NCBI GenBank assembly: GCA_032622095.1
Contig: CP136066.1
Coordinates: forward strand, 182,380,716 to 182,444,715
Direction of reading: 5' to 3'
Length of the DNA stretch: 64,000 nucleotides
Source of the DNA: Siphonodentalium dalli
Taxonomy: Eukaryota > Mollusca > Scaphopoda > Gadilida > Siphonodentaliidae
Part shown: piece after piece, positions 53,186-64,000 of the stretch
Numbering within the stretch: the first letter of the stretch is position 1
Layout of the letters: each line of letters begins with the position of its first letter
Notes under the pieces: generated by a model
What the model was told of the DNA's origin: nothing
The model's input: only the letters and a program-made list of their open reading frames with translations
Databases searched by the model: none
Made by a program: the position numbers and the translations under genes

Positions 53186-54605
53186 CTGTCACGGAATGGA
53201 AGTTAAAATAAATATTATAAGGCTACATGCATACACTATCATATTGATTGGAACATAGTGTCGTGCGATTCGTCGCAGATGTATGTATGTGGCATATATT
53301 TTAGTAGTTTTCGTGAATGAACTTCATAATTACAAAGTGTTCCTTCGAGTGTCGTGTCTTTGATTAGATGCAGATGCAAGTTATGCAATCACTTTCAGAT
53401 GCCAAAATGAAATTGTTTCATTAAAAGGTTAAAATTACAGTATTCCGCATCAGTGACAGAGAATTCCCCTACAGAGAACGGTATGCAGCATTATCAGCAT
53501 AATATGGAATATATTGTACCTTAAATGCAGGAACGGTTCTAAGAATATAGAACAATAGTATGATTCTATATTAAGGAATGTCGATACGATTCTGCTCTCA
53601 TGCAGAAATGAATCTTTCCAAATTGTTGGTAGATATCACTGTAATGATAAAAGCTTGCTAAGCGGGGAGAAATTTAACGTTATAACGAAAAATTATAACC
53701 ATGCAACGTTGTATGGCTCTTTGATAAGCTTTATGCGTAATTATTATGCAGGTCGTCACAATAAAATTGATATGCATGTCATACATTCAACATGATAAGT
53801 AATGCATTGCTTCATTTCATATTACCATTACTTTTGAGAATGCTATGCTTAAATATTTCAATTGTCAAGCTATACTTTTGTCAATAACAAACACAGATGG
53901 TTTCTTTACATTTGGGATTAAAGCTAATCACCAAGAACTGACGATAGACGTCAGCCTCATTGGGGCATTGCAAGTCATAATTCCGACGTCCAACAAGTTG
54001 TTTTAGTGTGCATTGCCATATCGACAACATGTCCACCAAACACCTCGGCCATTCGAATTATGATCGGGTAACAGACATGAACACATATGAGACGGTAGCC
54101 ACTGCATGTAGCAGCCTCCGCATTGAGTCAGGCGTGAGCAATACTAGATTAAAACATTCACAACCATCGAGACGAAATTCGAAGAAACGTGAGATGAGAG
54201 AAACATCATACATGGATAAATTGGAAACAAAACTGCAATTTTTTTTAACAAATTAAATAAATAAAGCAGAAAACAAAAATGATATCTGAAAACCATCGTC
54301 TTTTAAAGATGTAGGACCGAAGTGGACCATGAGCTAATCTGTACCAACAGGTCTATGTGTATGTCCTTCATATAAGAATACACTAACCCTAACTCTAACC
54401 CTAACCCTAGCCTCACGTTATCGTACGGACACCCTAGTACCACCAGAACTCCTAAACTAAATCTCACGGGATGCACACCGCAAAGCAGTTATCAAAACAG
54501 GGTGCCACATTAGGGGATTATTATCTCTCGCAGTGGGGTGGTGAATGTTTTCAACCAACGGTCAACACGGATTGTAATGATGGACCAATGTGACAAACAA
54601 CTTAC
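53186..54605. other. Intron of the P450 relic (minus)
   Basis: 1.42 kb between the two P450 exons with GT-AG ends. It contains a telomere-like run at 54383-54409 and a plus frame at 54008-54256 without recognisable domain. Confidence 0.6.
54383..54409. repeat. Short interstitial telomere-like repeat
   Basis: CTAACCCTAACTCTAACCC and onward: about four and a half CTAACC units with one T and one G variant, i.e. TTAGGG on the minus strand. This is the telomere unit of vertebrates and most lophotrochozoans, not the arthropod TTAGG. Confidence 0.8.
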
Positions 54606-54727
54606 CTCAGCAATTTCCTGGGCACATTTCTCTTGAACATCCGGATAATTGATCATGAAAGAGTAATATCCAACGCAGTGCAGTTGTGCGAAATAAAGGT
54701 CGAATATGATTCTCATAACCTGATTTT
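54606..54727 (-). pseudogene. Cytochrome P450 exon, helix I to J, damaged
   Basis: A 122-nt minus exon runs from acceptor TTTCACCAACAG to donor GAG|GTAAGT. It reads ENQVMRIIFDLYFA, then a garbled stretch QLHCVGYYS, then FMINYPDVQEKCAQEIAE. In CYP2-like enzymes the I-helix continues after FFA with AGTETT-x-x-x-x-x-W; here the G-T-E is deleted, and a neighbouring frame still reads TTALRWILLF. A deletion plus compensating shift has removed the oxygen-activation motif. The flanking parts are clean, so the damage looks recent. Confidence 0.85.
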
Positions 54728-57700
54728 CTGTTGGTGAAAGAGTAAATGCAAGCTTTAACGTTCAGTTGGCTCTTCAATTCGTCTCTACCTTCAACATATA
54801 TTGTTCGGATACCATACCTTTCATCATATATATTGATAACGGCATTCAGCCAGGCTTAAAGATGTCAAACGTGGTGCCGTCTAAGCGTGTTTATATTCTT
54901 CTCCGCGACACTAATAATGTTCAAAGGTGCCACATTGCTGCCGTTTTGGTTGAGGGATAGGGCAGGGGCAATACAATTGATTAGAATATTTTATTGGATA
55001 GAGCCACCAAAATTGATGAAATATTTATAGCTCCGATTTCCACCAAATTAATATAGATTCTTCTCGTGTGGGTTGAAGACGCCAAATTGGTACCGTTTGG
55101 GTCCGTGATGGGGATGGAAGGGGTACTAATTTCATAACAATGTTTTATCGACGATTTCCTACAAACGTATATATGTGGTCATCTCCATGATACGGGAACT
55201 CTGGAATCTAATGATGTGGGGTTTAAAAAAAAATCAAAAGTGGCCATATTCAGATGCGGAGAGTAGGGGCACCAAACATGAGAAAAAAAGTCGCGGATTT
55301 TCACCAAACTTGGATATCACCATCTATATTCTACAAGTTATCTAATTGTGTGGGATGACAATATTGTTAGCGTCACTTTCCAACAAATTGATCTAGACTC
55401 TTCTACACTAAACGGCGAATCTAATCGTGTAGTTTGAAGATGCTAAATTAGCATCACAGAAGCCAGGGTTTGAGAGAGGATGGCGCCATACTTGATAAAA
55501 ATCGCCAATTATTATGTATATGATATGCACATGTAGGTGTGGATCAAAGTCGACAGAGCGGTATCATGCCCAGGAACCTGCATCATAATTTCCGTGAAAT
55601 AAGAATGACATTTCGTGATGTCGATTTGCAAAAGTATTCTCTATTCACATCAAATTGGCACAGCAGAGGGTTCTTCATCATTCATATTTCCATGTCACAC
55701 TAATTATAAATAAAACCGATATGAAACATTATATACAATGTATACCACAAGCATACAATATTAAATCAACAGCTGCAATAGATTGTTTGAAGATAAATTT
55801 AAGTGAAATCTTCATTTTGTTAGGCCAGCGCCATTAATTGTGATAAAATATCAATTACACTTTTCCAATAACACTCCGCTTCACTAATATTATGCGATCA
55901 ATATAAATATGGCGGTTCACCAATCGCTTTCTTGCTCTATCTGTCTCTCTGGTTTATTGTGGGGGTGTTAAACCGAAAATATAGATATACTCGGTACAAT
56001 AATTTGACAAAACAAAACCGTATTTATTAAAAATAATTAATTACGAATTTGTAATAACCTTAAATGACAAATGAAAACAATTGTCCCACAAAATATGATA
56101 ATGCCTTCATCAGTTCGGTATATAACACCTGCTATCCTCTCTATTTTGAAACAATGTCGAGGCTACGATGGTCAGAATTGTTTGTTATACGAAAATATCT
56201 GTGTACGTTTCCAATACATATACGAGTAGAGGAAGTATCGTTACACGCAGCTTTGAATATCGGATGTGCTGCATAGTCTCACAATAGTTTGTCTCTCTCA
56301 CAACAGGACTTTGCCCATCTTTTCGAAGAATTTGACCAAGAATGTCAAGTTATTATATTCTTAGTTACAAGTACGTAGATTTGGTCCATGAACTAGTCTA
56401 TCTAACTAGACTGTGTATATTGATGCGTGCCAGTAAACAGTCTTATTCTTAACAGGCAGACAAACTCCAGGCAGAGTTATCTCCCATCGCTTCGCTGATA
56501 TATCACTGGTAGAAGGACATTTGGTAAGGATTTCTTACGCGTTCTCAGTTATAATGTTTTAGGATTAAAATTGTCTATGTCTGACTCAGTCTATATTGTT
56601 CTTATCAAAACCGAACGAATTGTCATTATTGCAAACTTTTGGCGGTCAAATAAGATAATAGGTGACTAAATATAATTCCGACGATATGTAACAATAGATG
56701 TATCGGTCCGCAAAGCACCATCCTTGTGGGAGTGCTATATCGATGTGATAGCCTAGAGGGCGCTGCGTGGTGTTTGCAATGGCAGATGACCGCTTCGATA
56801 CCAATGTATATTCACTACGTATGGGATTCTAATTCGTCTTTTAATGTACGTTTACTTTCTTGAGGTACAAAATAAGAGAGTTATTGCCGAATTTTCGCGC
56901 ATGCGCCGGATTCGCAGTAAATTGAGCCTATACCATTAACATTAATTGGCCCTTCCACCAATATTTACACATTCGAATGGTATCGAATGCGATCCAGCAT
57001 CGGGTATTCATATAACTCCAAATTATTGTGGAGTCACATCGGATGCATAAACGGTAGGTCTGAACAGAATCAGAATATTTTATTTTATGGTGTTATTTTG
57101 GCCATATACAAAATAATTAATGAAGCCAGGCTAAGAAAGGAAATTAAAATAATTCTATTATCATCTCTTTCTGAACATTTTATAAATATCTTATTGTCGG
57201 TATGTTACTGCCTTAACATGGCCAAATGTTTACCCGACGAATTATATGGGTCGAGATCTAATCAGTCACTGATTATAATCACTTACAGGAGCACGCTTTG
57301 CGTTTGCCTGGTGAATCGTTGAATCGCTGGATAATCTCGTGCGAGTATAGCTGTCGTGGATCGCTGAATTTGGCACATAATTCATTTTTGGTTTCACAGC
57401 GGTCACTACCAGATCGAAATTCACCCATTCCCACCCACCCAAATGAAAATAAGTTAAAATTTATTACTAACTTCGGAAATATTTATAGTTTTAGTAACAC
57501 CTGTTTGATTCTGTCAGTAAATTTAAAGGAGAGTATGGCGGATAGAGTAAGTGATGGGCTGTATAAGAAGTAAGTGTAATTCTTATTAATTGTGTTTTGT
57601 TATGTGTATACATGTGTATTGGTGATATGTACGAATTGATATAGATTGCACTTGATGTTGAATTGTGTAAATCGCAATTTGGTTATTCTAATTAACGGCC

Positions 57701-58154
57701 AAAATAAATATAAAAACAATGTATGACTCAATCTAGCCCTTAAGATTCATTACAAATCAATACATATATAATTCAATGCAATGTACTCAAAAAAAGAAAT
57801 GAGATCTTATGGTGACCTATAAGGTCGTCTTCCTGTCGCCACCATACAATTATAAAGTTAACTAGAATGAAACTGAAATTGCCCCGCAATTTCGATACTT
57901 CAATGTTCGGCAATGACGGAAAATTGTGTCATCTGATAAAGCATAAGTTGTCAGTAGACACATGTGAGTATGGTGATACTATAGATCATAGTAATAATCG
58001 GCAACAACAGATTCTACCCACCAAATTTCATCAAAATCTGCATCAAAAACATTTTGAGATACGTACCCACACGCCATTTCTAACAAACCGGAAGTGAAAT
58101 CCATAAACGTGATATATCACTATACAGCAGAGTCTGGTGCACATAATGCAAAAA

Positions 58155-59570
58155 GTCCCAACTCAATATCTCAAGCCATTCTGCATTTCGTATAAATAGC
58201 CCTGTTTTATTCTTCGACCAGCGGCGAACTTTTTAACCGGAAATGCAACCCCTATCATTTTTCAGTATTTTATAACACATATACAGGCGCAAATAATGAA
58301 AAAAAGTCCGAACCCGATATCTCAAGCCAATATCTTAACAATAATACAACAAATGAAGAGCGTTGTTTCCTACGGTCAAGGTCAGATGAAATTCCCTATT
58401 AGTGCATCGACTGAGTATGCTCAATGGCTATGCAGGTACAAAACTTCAAATCAATTGGCCAACCCGGTTCGACGATATAAGAAATCAACCTCGATTTTGC
58501 AAGTCATTCTGGTGGCATAAAACCCCAAAAAATCAGGTTTTTATGCAGCCATAACTCCAGAAGTCAGTGTCGATTTTAAAAATTACCGAAAATCAAGTGC
58601 ATCGGTTGAGCCATTCGCCTTTTTCGATGTCGCGGGTAATCAACTCCTATATCATACCCTAAATTAAAAAAATTGAATCGCGTGTTTCGACGTCATGTAT
58701 TAACCGAATGTTATTAAAATTGGTCAGCTGCTAAAGCCATCAGTAGTACACATGCCGATCCAACTCCAAATTTTCTATCTCTATCCGATTGGGAGATGTG
58801 CGAAGAAAGAAAAAAATGCAATTTTGCAATGTTCAAGCCGCCATTACTCCGCAGATTGATCTGTTTTCCCTCGCGATAGCACAGTGTCAATTTGGTTGAA
58901 TTTGGACGAAAACAGTTTTTTAAAGAGCGTTATCAGATTATTCGACCATACCGATCTTTCGAACCGGAAGGGTGATCCCTACCATTTTTCGAAACTGTGT
59001 AGCACATGTATAGACTAAACTACCGAAAAAAGTCCGAACTCGATATCTCAAGCCGTTCCGGAGTTGATGTGTGCATAACGATTTAACACATAAAGAACGT
59101 TATGTACCAAGGTCAAGGTAGGACGAAATTTTCGATATGGGCATACATTGCACATGTACCAAATTTCAAGCCAATCGGCAAACAGTTTTTGGTGCATAAG
59201 AGATCAAAACTCAATTTCGCTTCCAATGTGTCTATATTCAAGCCGCCATTACTCCGCCATTTTTTGACCGATTGACCTAGTTTATATTGCATCGTAATTA
59301 GCTGTGCTAGGCGAAAAGCGGGAACGAGAAATCTCCCGTCGGGGAGTGAGATTCGTGAGTCGGGCCTCAGATGCCATCCGATATTACCTTGTGAATTCGG
59401 TCAAATTCAGACGAATTTTTTTTGTCAACAAAATTTAATGGTGAAGATCAAGGTCAAGATCGGGCGAAATTGCCAATAGGCCTATGTTGTAGTATCGAAT
59501 AAGCGCTATCAGCACAGCAAAAAATGAAGCAAATCGGCCAAGCTGTTTCTGAGATATAAGGTGTTAAGGA
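58155..59570 (+). repeat. Old diverged repeats in unit 1
   Basis: AAAAGTCC-x-AACTCGATATCTCAAGCC variants at about 58155, 58303 and 59026; CAAGGTCAAGGT-x-x-GA-x-GAAATT variants at about 58375, 59108 and 59450; CAAGCCGCCATTACTCCGC at about 58840 and 59234. Non-coding. Confidence 0.75.
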
Positions 59571-60356
59571 ATAATATTAATAATAATAATAAAAACAAAA
59601 AATAAAAAACAGAATTACAATATCCTTCAATGTTAAAACATTGAAGTATAATTAATCAAATTGATTCTAAACTAAATCTGGTCCTATGACATGTGAGGGC
59701 TGGTACAATCTACCTTTTCTATCATGTTCAAACTATAATATATACATTAATGACAAGAGCATCTTAGTAAACTATGATCTGGTGACTCCAGTATAATGGT
59801 TTAGTATTAAATTGTAATATATATAAAGGTGTAAGTGGCCAAATTGGGAAGTAATATAGATAACTGAATCATAAAAAATAATTTTCAAAATATATAATAG
59901 CACTGCAAACTAAATCAGTGGATAAACTAAAGCAATAGCATATTATTCAAATCTCCACATCGCCTTCCTATCTGTACACAGCCAGCTATTCATACAACAC
60001 CTCACACTATTCTCTGTACAGCGAACCCAGTGTACTCAAATATTAAATCTACTTTTAATCCAAGTCTTTCTATTGTACGTATATGCAAACAATCCGATAA
60101 TGATACACCTATCTATCGAACCCAAACTTTGCGTAGCTGAGCGACAACAGATAGACATTTCTAATATTAAAACATCTTGATCAATTGAAATTCTCTGGAG
60201 CATCATAACAGGTTGTAAGCACTCTCCGTGTGGGATTAATTCATACAGGAAACGACCCCCGTACGCTTTGTGCTTGATGAGGGATCCCCTCCATAAAATT
60301 ATATATTATTTACTCATTTATTATATAGGAATGTATAATAATACAGGTCTGGCCCA
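59571..60356. other. Unassigned AT-rich sequence
   Basis: An AATAATAATAATAAAAACAA low-complexity tract at about 59574-59612. No gene. Confidence 0.45.
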
Positions 60357-60390
60357 TGTGCAAATCTGACTATATAGTCAGATTTGCACA
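60357..60390. repeat. Perfect 34-bp palindrome
   Basis: TGTGCAAATCTGACTAT followed by its exact inverse complement, no spacer. TGTGCAAAT recurs once more just to the right at 60394. Confidence 0.95.
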
Positions 60391-60661
60391 TAATGTGCAA
60401 ATAGAGCTATACAGTTTTGATATGAAATTTTATATTTCTACCAAATATCATTTCTTTTAAAATCCAATTGTTAATTCTCAATCTTTTGTAAGTTTTGTCA
60501 ACAATTGATACCTGGGACAATTAGTTTAAAAAAATAAGTGATTTTATGATGTTTGAAGAATATTACAAAATTGTCACAAAGTAATCATCAAAAGTACATT
60601 TTCGGTTAAAACAATATTCCTGCTGGAAAATATTGAATATACTCATACCAACATATTAAAA

Positions 60662-63600
60662 TCGGATACCATACCTTTCATCATATATATTGATAACGGC
60701 ATTCAGCCAGGCTTAAAGATGTCAAACGTGGTGCCGTCTAAGCGTGTTTATATTCTTCTCCGCGACACTAATAATGTTCAAAGGTGCCACATTGCTGCCG
60801 TTTTGGTTGAGGGATAGGGCAGGGGCAATAAAATTGATTAGAATATTTTATTGGATAGAGCCACCAAAATTGATGAAATATTTATAGCTCCGATTTCCAC
60901 CAAATTAATATAGATTCTTCTCGTGTGGGTTGAAGACGCCAAATTGGTACCGTTTGGGTCCGTGATGGGGATGGAAGGGGTACTAATTTCATAACAATGT
61001 TTTATCGACGATTTCCTACAAACGTATATATGTGGTCATCTCCATGATACGGGAACTCTGGAATCTAATGATGTGGGGTTTAAAAAAAATCAAAAGTGGC
61101 CATATTCAGATGCGGAGAGTAGGGGCACCAAACATGAGAAAAAAAGTCGCGGATTTTCACCAAACTTGGATATCACCATCTATATTCTACAAGTTATCTA
61201 ATTGTGTGGGATGACAATATTGTTAGCGTCACTTTCCAACAAATTGATCTAGACTCTTCTACACTAAACGGCGAATCTAATCGTGTAGTTTGAAGATGCT
61301 AAATTAGCATCACAGAAGCCAGGGTTTGAGAGAGGATGGCGCCATACTTGATAAAAATCGCCAATTATTATGTATATGATATGCACATGTAGGTGTGGTT
61401 CAAAGTCGACAGAGCGGTAACATGCCCAGGAACCTGCATCATAATTTCCGTGAAATAAGAATGACATTTCGTGATGTCGATTTGCAAATGTATTCTCTAT
61501 TCACATCAAATTGGCACAGCAGAGGGTTCTTCATCATTCATATTTCCATGTCACACTAATTATAAATAAAACCGATATGAAACATTATATACAATGTATA
61601 CCACAAGCATACAATATTAATTCAACAGCTGCAATAGATTGTTTGAAGATAAATTTAAGTGAAATCTTCATTTTGTTAGGCCAGCGCCATTAATTGTGAT
61701 AAAATATCAATTACACTTTTCCAATAACACTCCGCTTCACTAATATTATGCGATCAATATAAATATGGCGGTTCACCAATCGCTTTCTTGCTCTATCTGT
61801 CTTTCTGGTTTATTGTGGGGGTGTTAAACCGAAAATATAGATATACTCGGTACAATAATTTGACAAAACAAAACCGTATTTATTAAAAATAATTAATTAC
61901 GAATTTGTAATAACCTTAAATGACAAATGAAAACAATTGTCCCACAAAATATGATAATGCCTTCATCAGTTCGGTATATAACACCTGCTATCCTCTCTAT
62001 TTTGAAACAATATCGAAGCTACGATGGTCAGAATTGTTTGTTATACGAAATTATCTGTGTACGTTTCCAATACATATACGAGTAGAGGAAGTATCTTTAC
62101 ACGCAGCTTTGAATATCGGATGTGCTGCATAGTCTCACAATAGTTTGTCCCTCTCACAACAGGACTTTGCCCATCTTTTCGAAGAATTTGACCAAGAATG
62201 TCAAGTTATTATATTCTTAGTTACAAGTACGTAGATTTGGTCCATGAACTAGTCTATCTAACTAGACTGTGTATATTGATGCGTGCCAGTAAACAGTCTT
62301 ATTCTTAACAGGCAGACAAACTCCAGGCAGAGTTATCTCCCATCGCTTCGCTGATATATCACTGGTAGAAGGACATTTGGTAAGGATTTCTTACGCGTTC
62401 TCAGTTCTAATGTTTTAGGATTAAAATTGTCTATGTCTGACTCAGTCTATATTGTTCTTATCAAAACCGAACGAATTGTCATTATTGCAAACTTTTGGCG
62501 GTCAAATAAGATAATAGGTGACTAAATATAATTCCGACGATATGTAACAATAGATGTATCGGTCCGCAAAGCACCATCCTTGTGGCAGTGCTATATCGAT
62601 GTGATAGCGTAGAGGGCGCTGCGTGGTGTTTGCAATGGCAGATGACCGCTTCGATACCAATGTATATTCACTACGTATGGGATTCTAATTCGTCTTTTAA
62701 TGTACGTTTACTTTCTTGAGGTACAAAATAAGAGAGTTATTGCCGAATTTTCGCGCATGCGCCGGATTCGCAGTAAATTGAGCCTATACCATTAACATTA
62801 ATTGGCCCTTCCACCAATATTTACACATTCGAATGGTATCGAATGCGATCCAGCATCGGGTATTCATATAACTCCAAATTATTGTGGAGTCACATCGGAT
62901 GCATAAACGGTAGGTCTGAACAGAATCAGAATATTTTATTTTATGGTGTTATTTTGGCCATATACAAAATAATTAATGAAGCCAGGCTAAGAAAGGAAAT
63001 TAAAATAATTCTATTATCATCTCTTTCTGAACATTTTATAAATATCTTATTGTCGGTATGTTACTGCCTTAACATGGCCAAATGTTTACTCGACGAATTA
63101 TATGGGTCGAGATCTAATCAGTCACTGATTATAATCACTTACAGGAGCACGCTTTGCTTTTGCCTGGTGAATCGTTGAATCGCTGGATAATCTCGTGCGA
63201 GTATAGCTGTCGTGGATCGCTGAATTTGGCACATAATTCATTTTTGGTTTCACAGCGGTCACTACCAGATCGAAATTCACCCATTCCCACCCACCCAAAT
63301 GAAAATAAGTTAAAATTTATTACTAACTTCGGAAATATTTATAGTTTTAGTAACACCTGTTTGATTCTGTCAGTAAATTTAAAGGAGAGTATGGGGGATA
63401 GAGTAAGTGATGGGCTGTATAAGAAGTAAGTGTAATTCTTATTAATTGTGTTTTGTTATGTGTATACATGTGTATTGGTGATATGTACGAATTGATATAG
63501 ATTGCACTTGATGTTGAATTGTGTAAATCGCAATTTGGTTATTCTAATTAACGGCCAAAATAAATATAAAAACAATGTATGACTCAATCTAGCCCTTAAG

Positions 63601-64000
63601 ATTCATTACAAATCAATACATATATAATTCAATGCAATGTACTCAAAAAAAGAAATGAGATCTTATGGTGACCTATAAGGTCGTCTTCCTGTCGCCACCA
63701 TACAATTATAAAGTTAACTAGAATGAAACTGAAATTGCCCCGCAATTTCGATACTTCAATGTTCGGCAATGACGGAAAATTGTGTCATCTGATAAAGCGT
63801 AAGTTGTCAGTAGACACATGTGAGTATGGTGATACTATAGATCATAGTAATAATCGGCAACAACAGATTCTACCCACCAAATTTCATCAAAATCTGCATC
63901 AAAAACATTTTGAGATACGTACCCACACGCCATTTCTAACAAACCGGAAGTGAAATCCATAAACTTGATATATCATTATACAGCAGAGTCTGGTGCACAT
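60662..64000 (+). repeat. Tandem duplication unit 2, cut by window end
   Basis: Near-identical to 54805-58144, with single-base differences (for example one A fewer in the run at about 61082). Still matching at the last base of the window, so the full unit extends further. Confidence 0.93.

Larger units (their letters stand above)
54805..60661 (+). repeat. Tandem duplication unit 1 (offset 5,857 bp)
   Basis: From TCGGATACCATACC at 54805 the sequence is repeated from 60662, nearly identical for at least 3.3 kb to the window end. Within the unit, 54.8-55.5 kb and 58.1-59.57 kb hold old diverged repeats. The first has GAAGACGCCAAATTGGTACC-like blocks. The second has AAAGTCCGAACTCGATATCT and CAAGGTCAAG motifs. 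Long open frames (55655, 56064, 56987, 57298, 57867) have no recognisable domain. Confidence 0.93.

Noticed and set aside
54383-54409. Chromosome end
   Set aside because: Only four to five degenerate units with ordinary sequence on both sides.
55655-58097. Series of open frames of 60-111 codons in the tandem unit
   Set aside because: No recognisable domain or splice context, and the two copies differ mostly by amino-acid changes, so no sign of selection for protein.
1-64000. Prokaryotic operon, phage, toxin-antitoxin or defence island
   Set aside because: No gene-dense strand-coherent coding, no ribosome binding sites in front of long frames; introns, LINEs, SINE and MITEs show an animal genome.

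Overview
This is nuclear DNA from an animal, most likely a marine lophotrochozoan and probably a mollusc. It is AT-rich, and its coding traces are short blocks bounded by GT-AG splice signals. It is packed with non-LTR retrotransposon ends, MITEs, a tRNA-derived SINE, satellites and microsatellites. It also carries relics of eukaryotic families: PIF1-like helicase, DUF6589 protein, hAT transposase, Crypton-type DUF3504 recombinase, cytochrome P450 and fibronectin-III-like exons. The mollusc call rests on tandem units containing GGGCCATAACTCTGG, which I associate with molluscan genomes, and on a short TTAGGG-type telomere-like run; it is an inference. No bacterial gene, operon, phage or CRISPR array is present.

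Layout. 0-4 kb: repeats, including a 24-bp minisatellite. 4-15 kb: a segmental duplication (about 4.0-9.3 and 12.3-14.8 kb). Copy 1 contains a 5'-truncated LINE with an exact 13-bp target-site duplication. Copy 2 lies downstream of a broken PIF1-like helicase. Two candidate exons, one Crypton-like, lie between them. 15-25 kb: several MITEs (piggyBac-type, a second TTAA family, a long-TIR element), a SINE, a 164-170-bp satellite and one isolated relic of a DUF6589-associated exon. 25-40 kb: a tandem array of CCAAGATGGC repeats, a 0.77-kb direct duplication, isolated fibronectin-III-like exons and a pair of near-identical TIR elements. 40-44 kb: microsatellites, a LINE 3' end and a hairpin MITE whose empty site is preserved in paralogous copies. 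44-52 kb: the best protein-coding region, on the minus strand, with a three-exon DUF6589 gene fragment abutting a hAT remnant, a paralogous terminal exon at 49 kb, a LINE end and a DUF3504 exon. 53-55 kb: two consecutive minus-strand cytochrome P450 exons, damaged at the I-helix. 54.8-64 kb: a tandem duplication with a 5,857-bp offset that runs off the window end.

How the parts relate. I see no complete intact gene. The window reads as intron or intergenic sequence shaped by transposition and local duplication, with fragments of several mobile-element protein families and a few host-type exons. The strongest leads are the DUF6589/hAT junction with an in-frame TGA, the three scattered homologues of one DUF6589-associated exon, the PIF1 relic whose unnamed C-terminal region was duplicated, and the composite TIR element at 38.4-40.2 kb. 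I found no convincing evidence of a new functional system; these are leads for comparative work.
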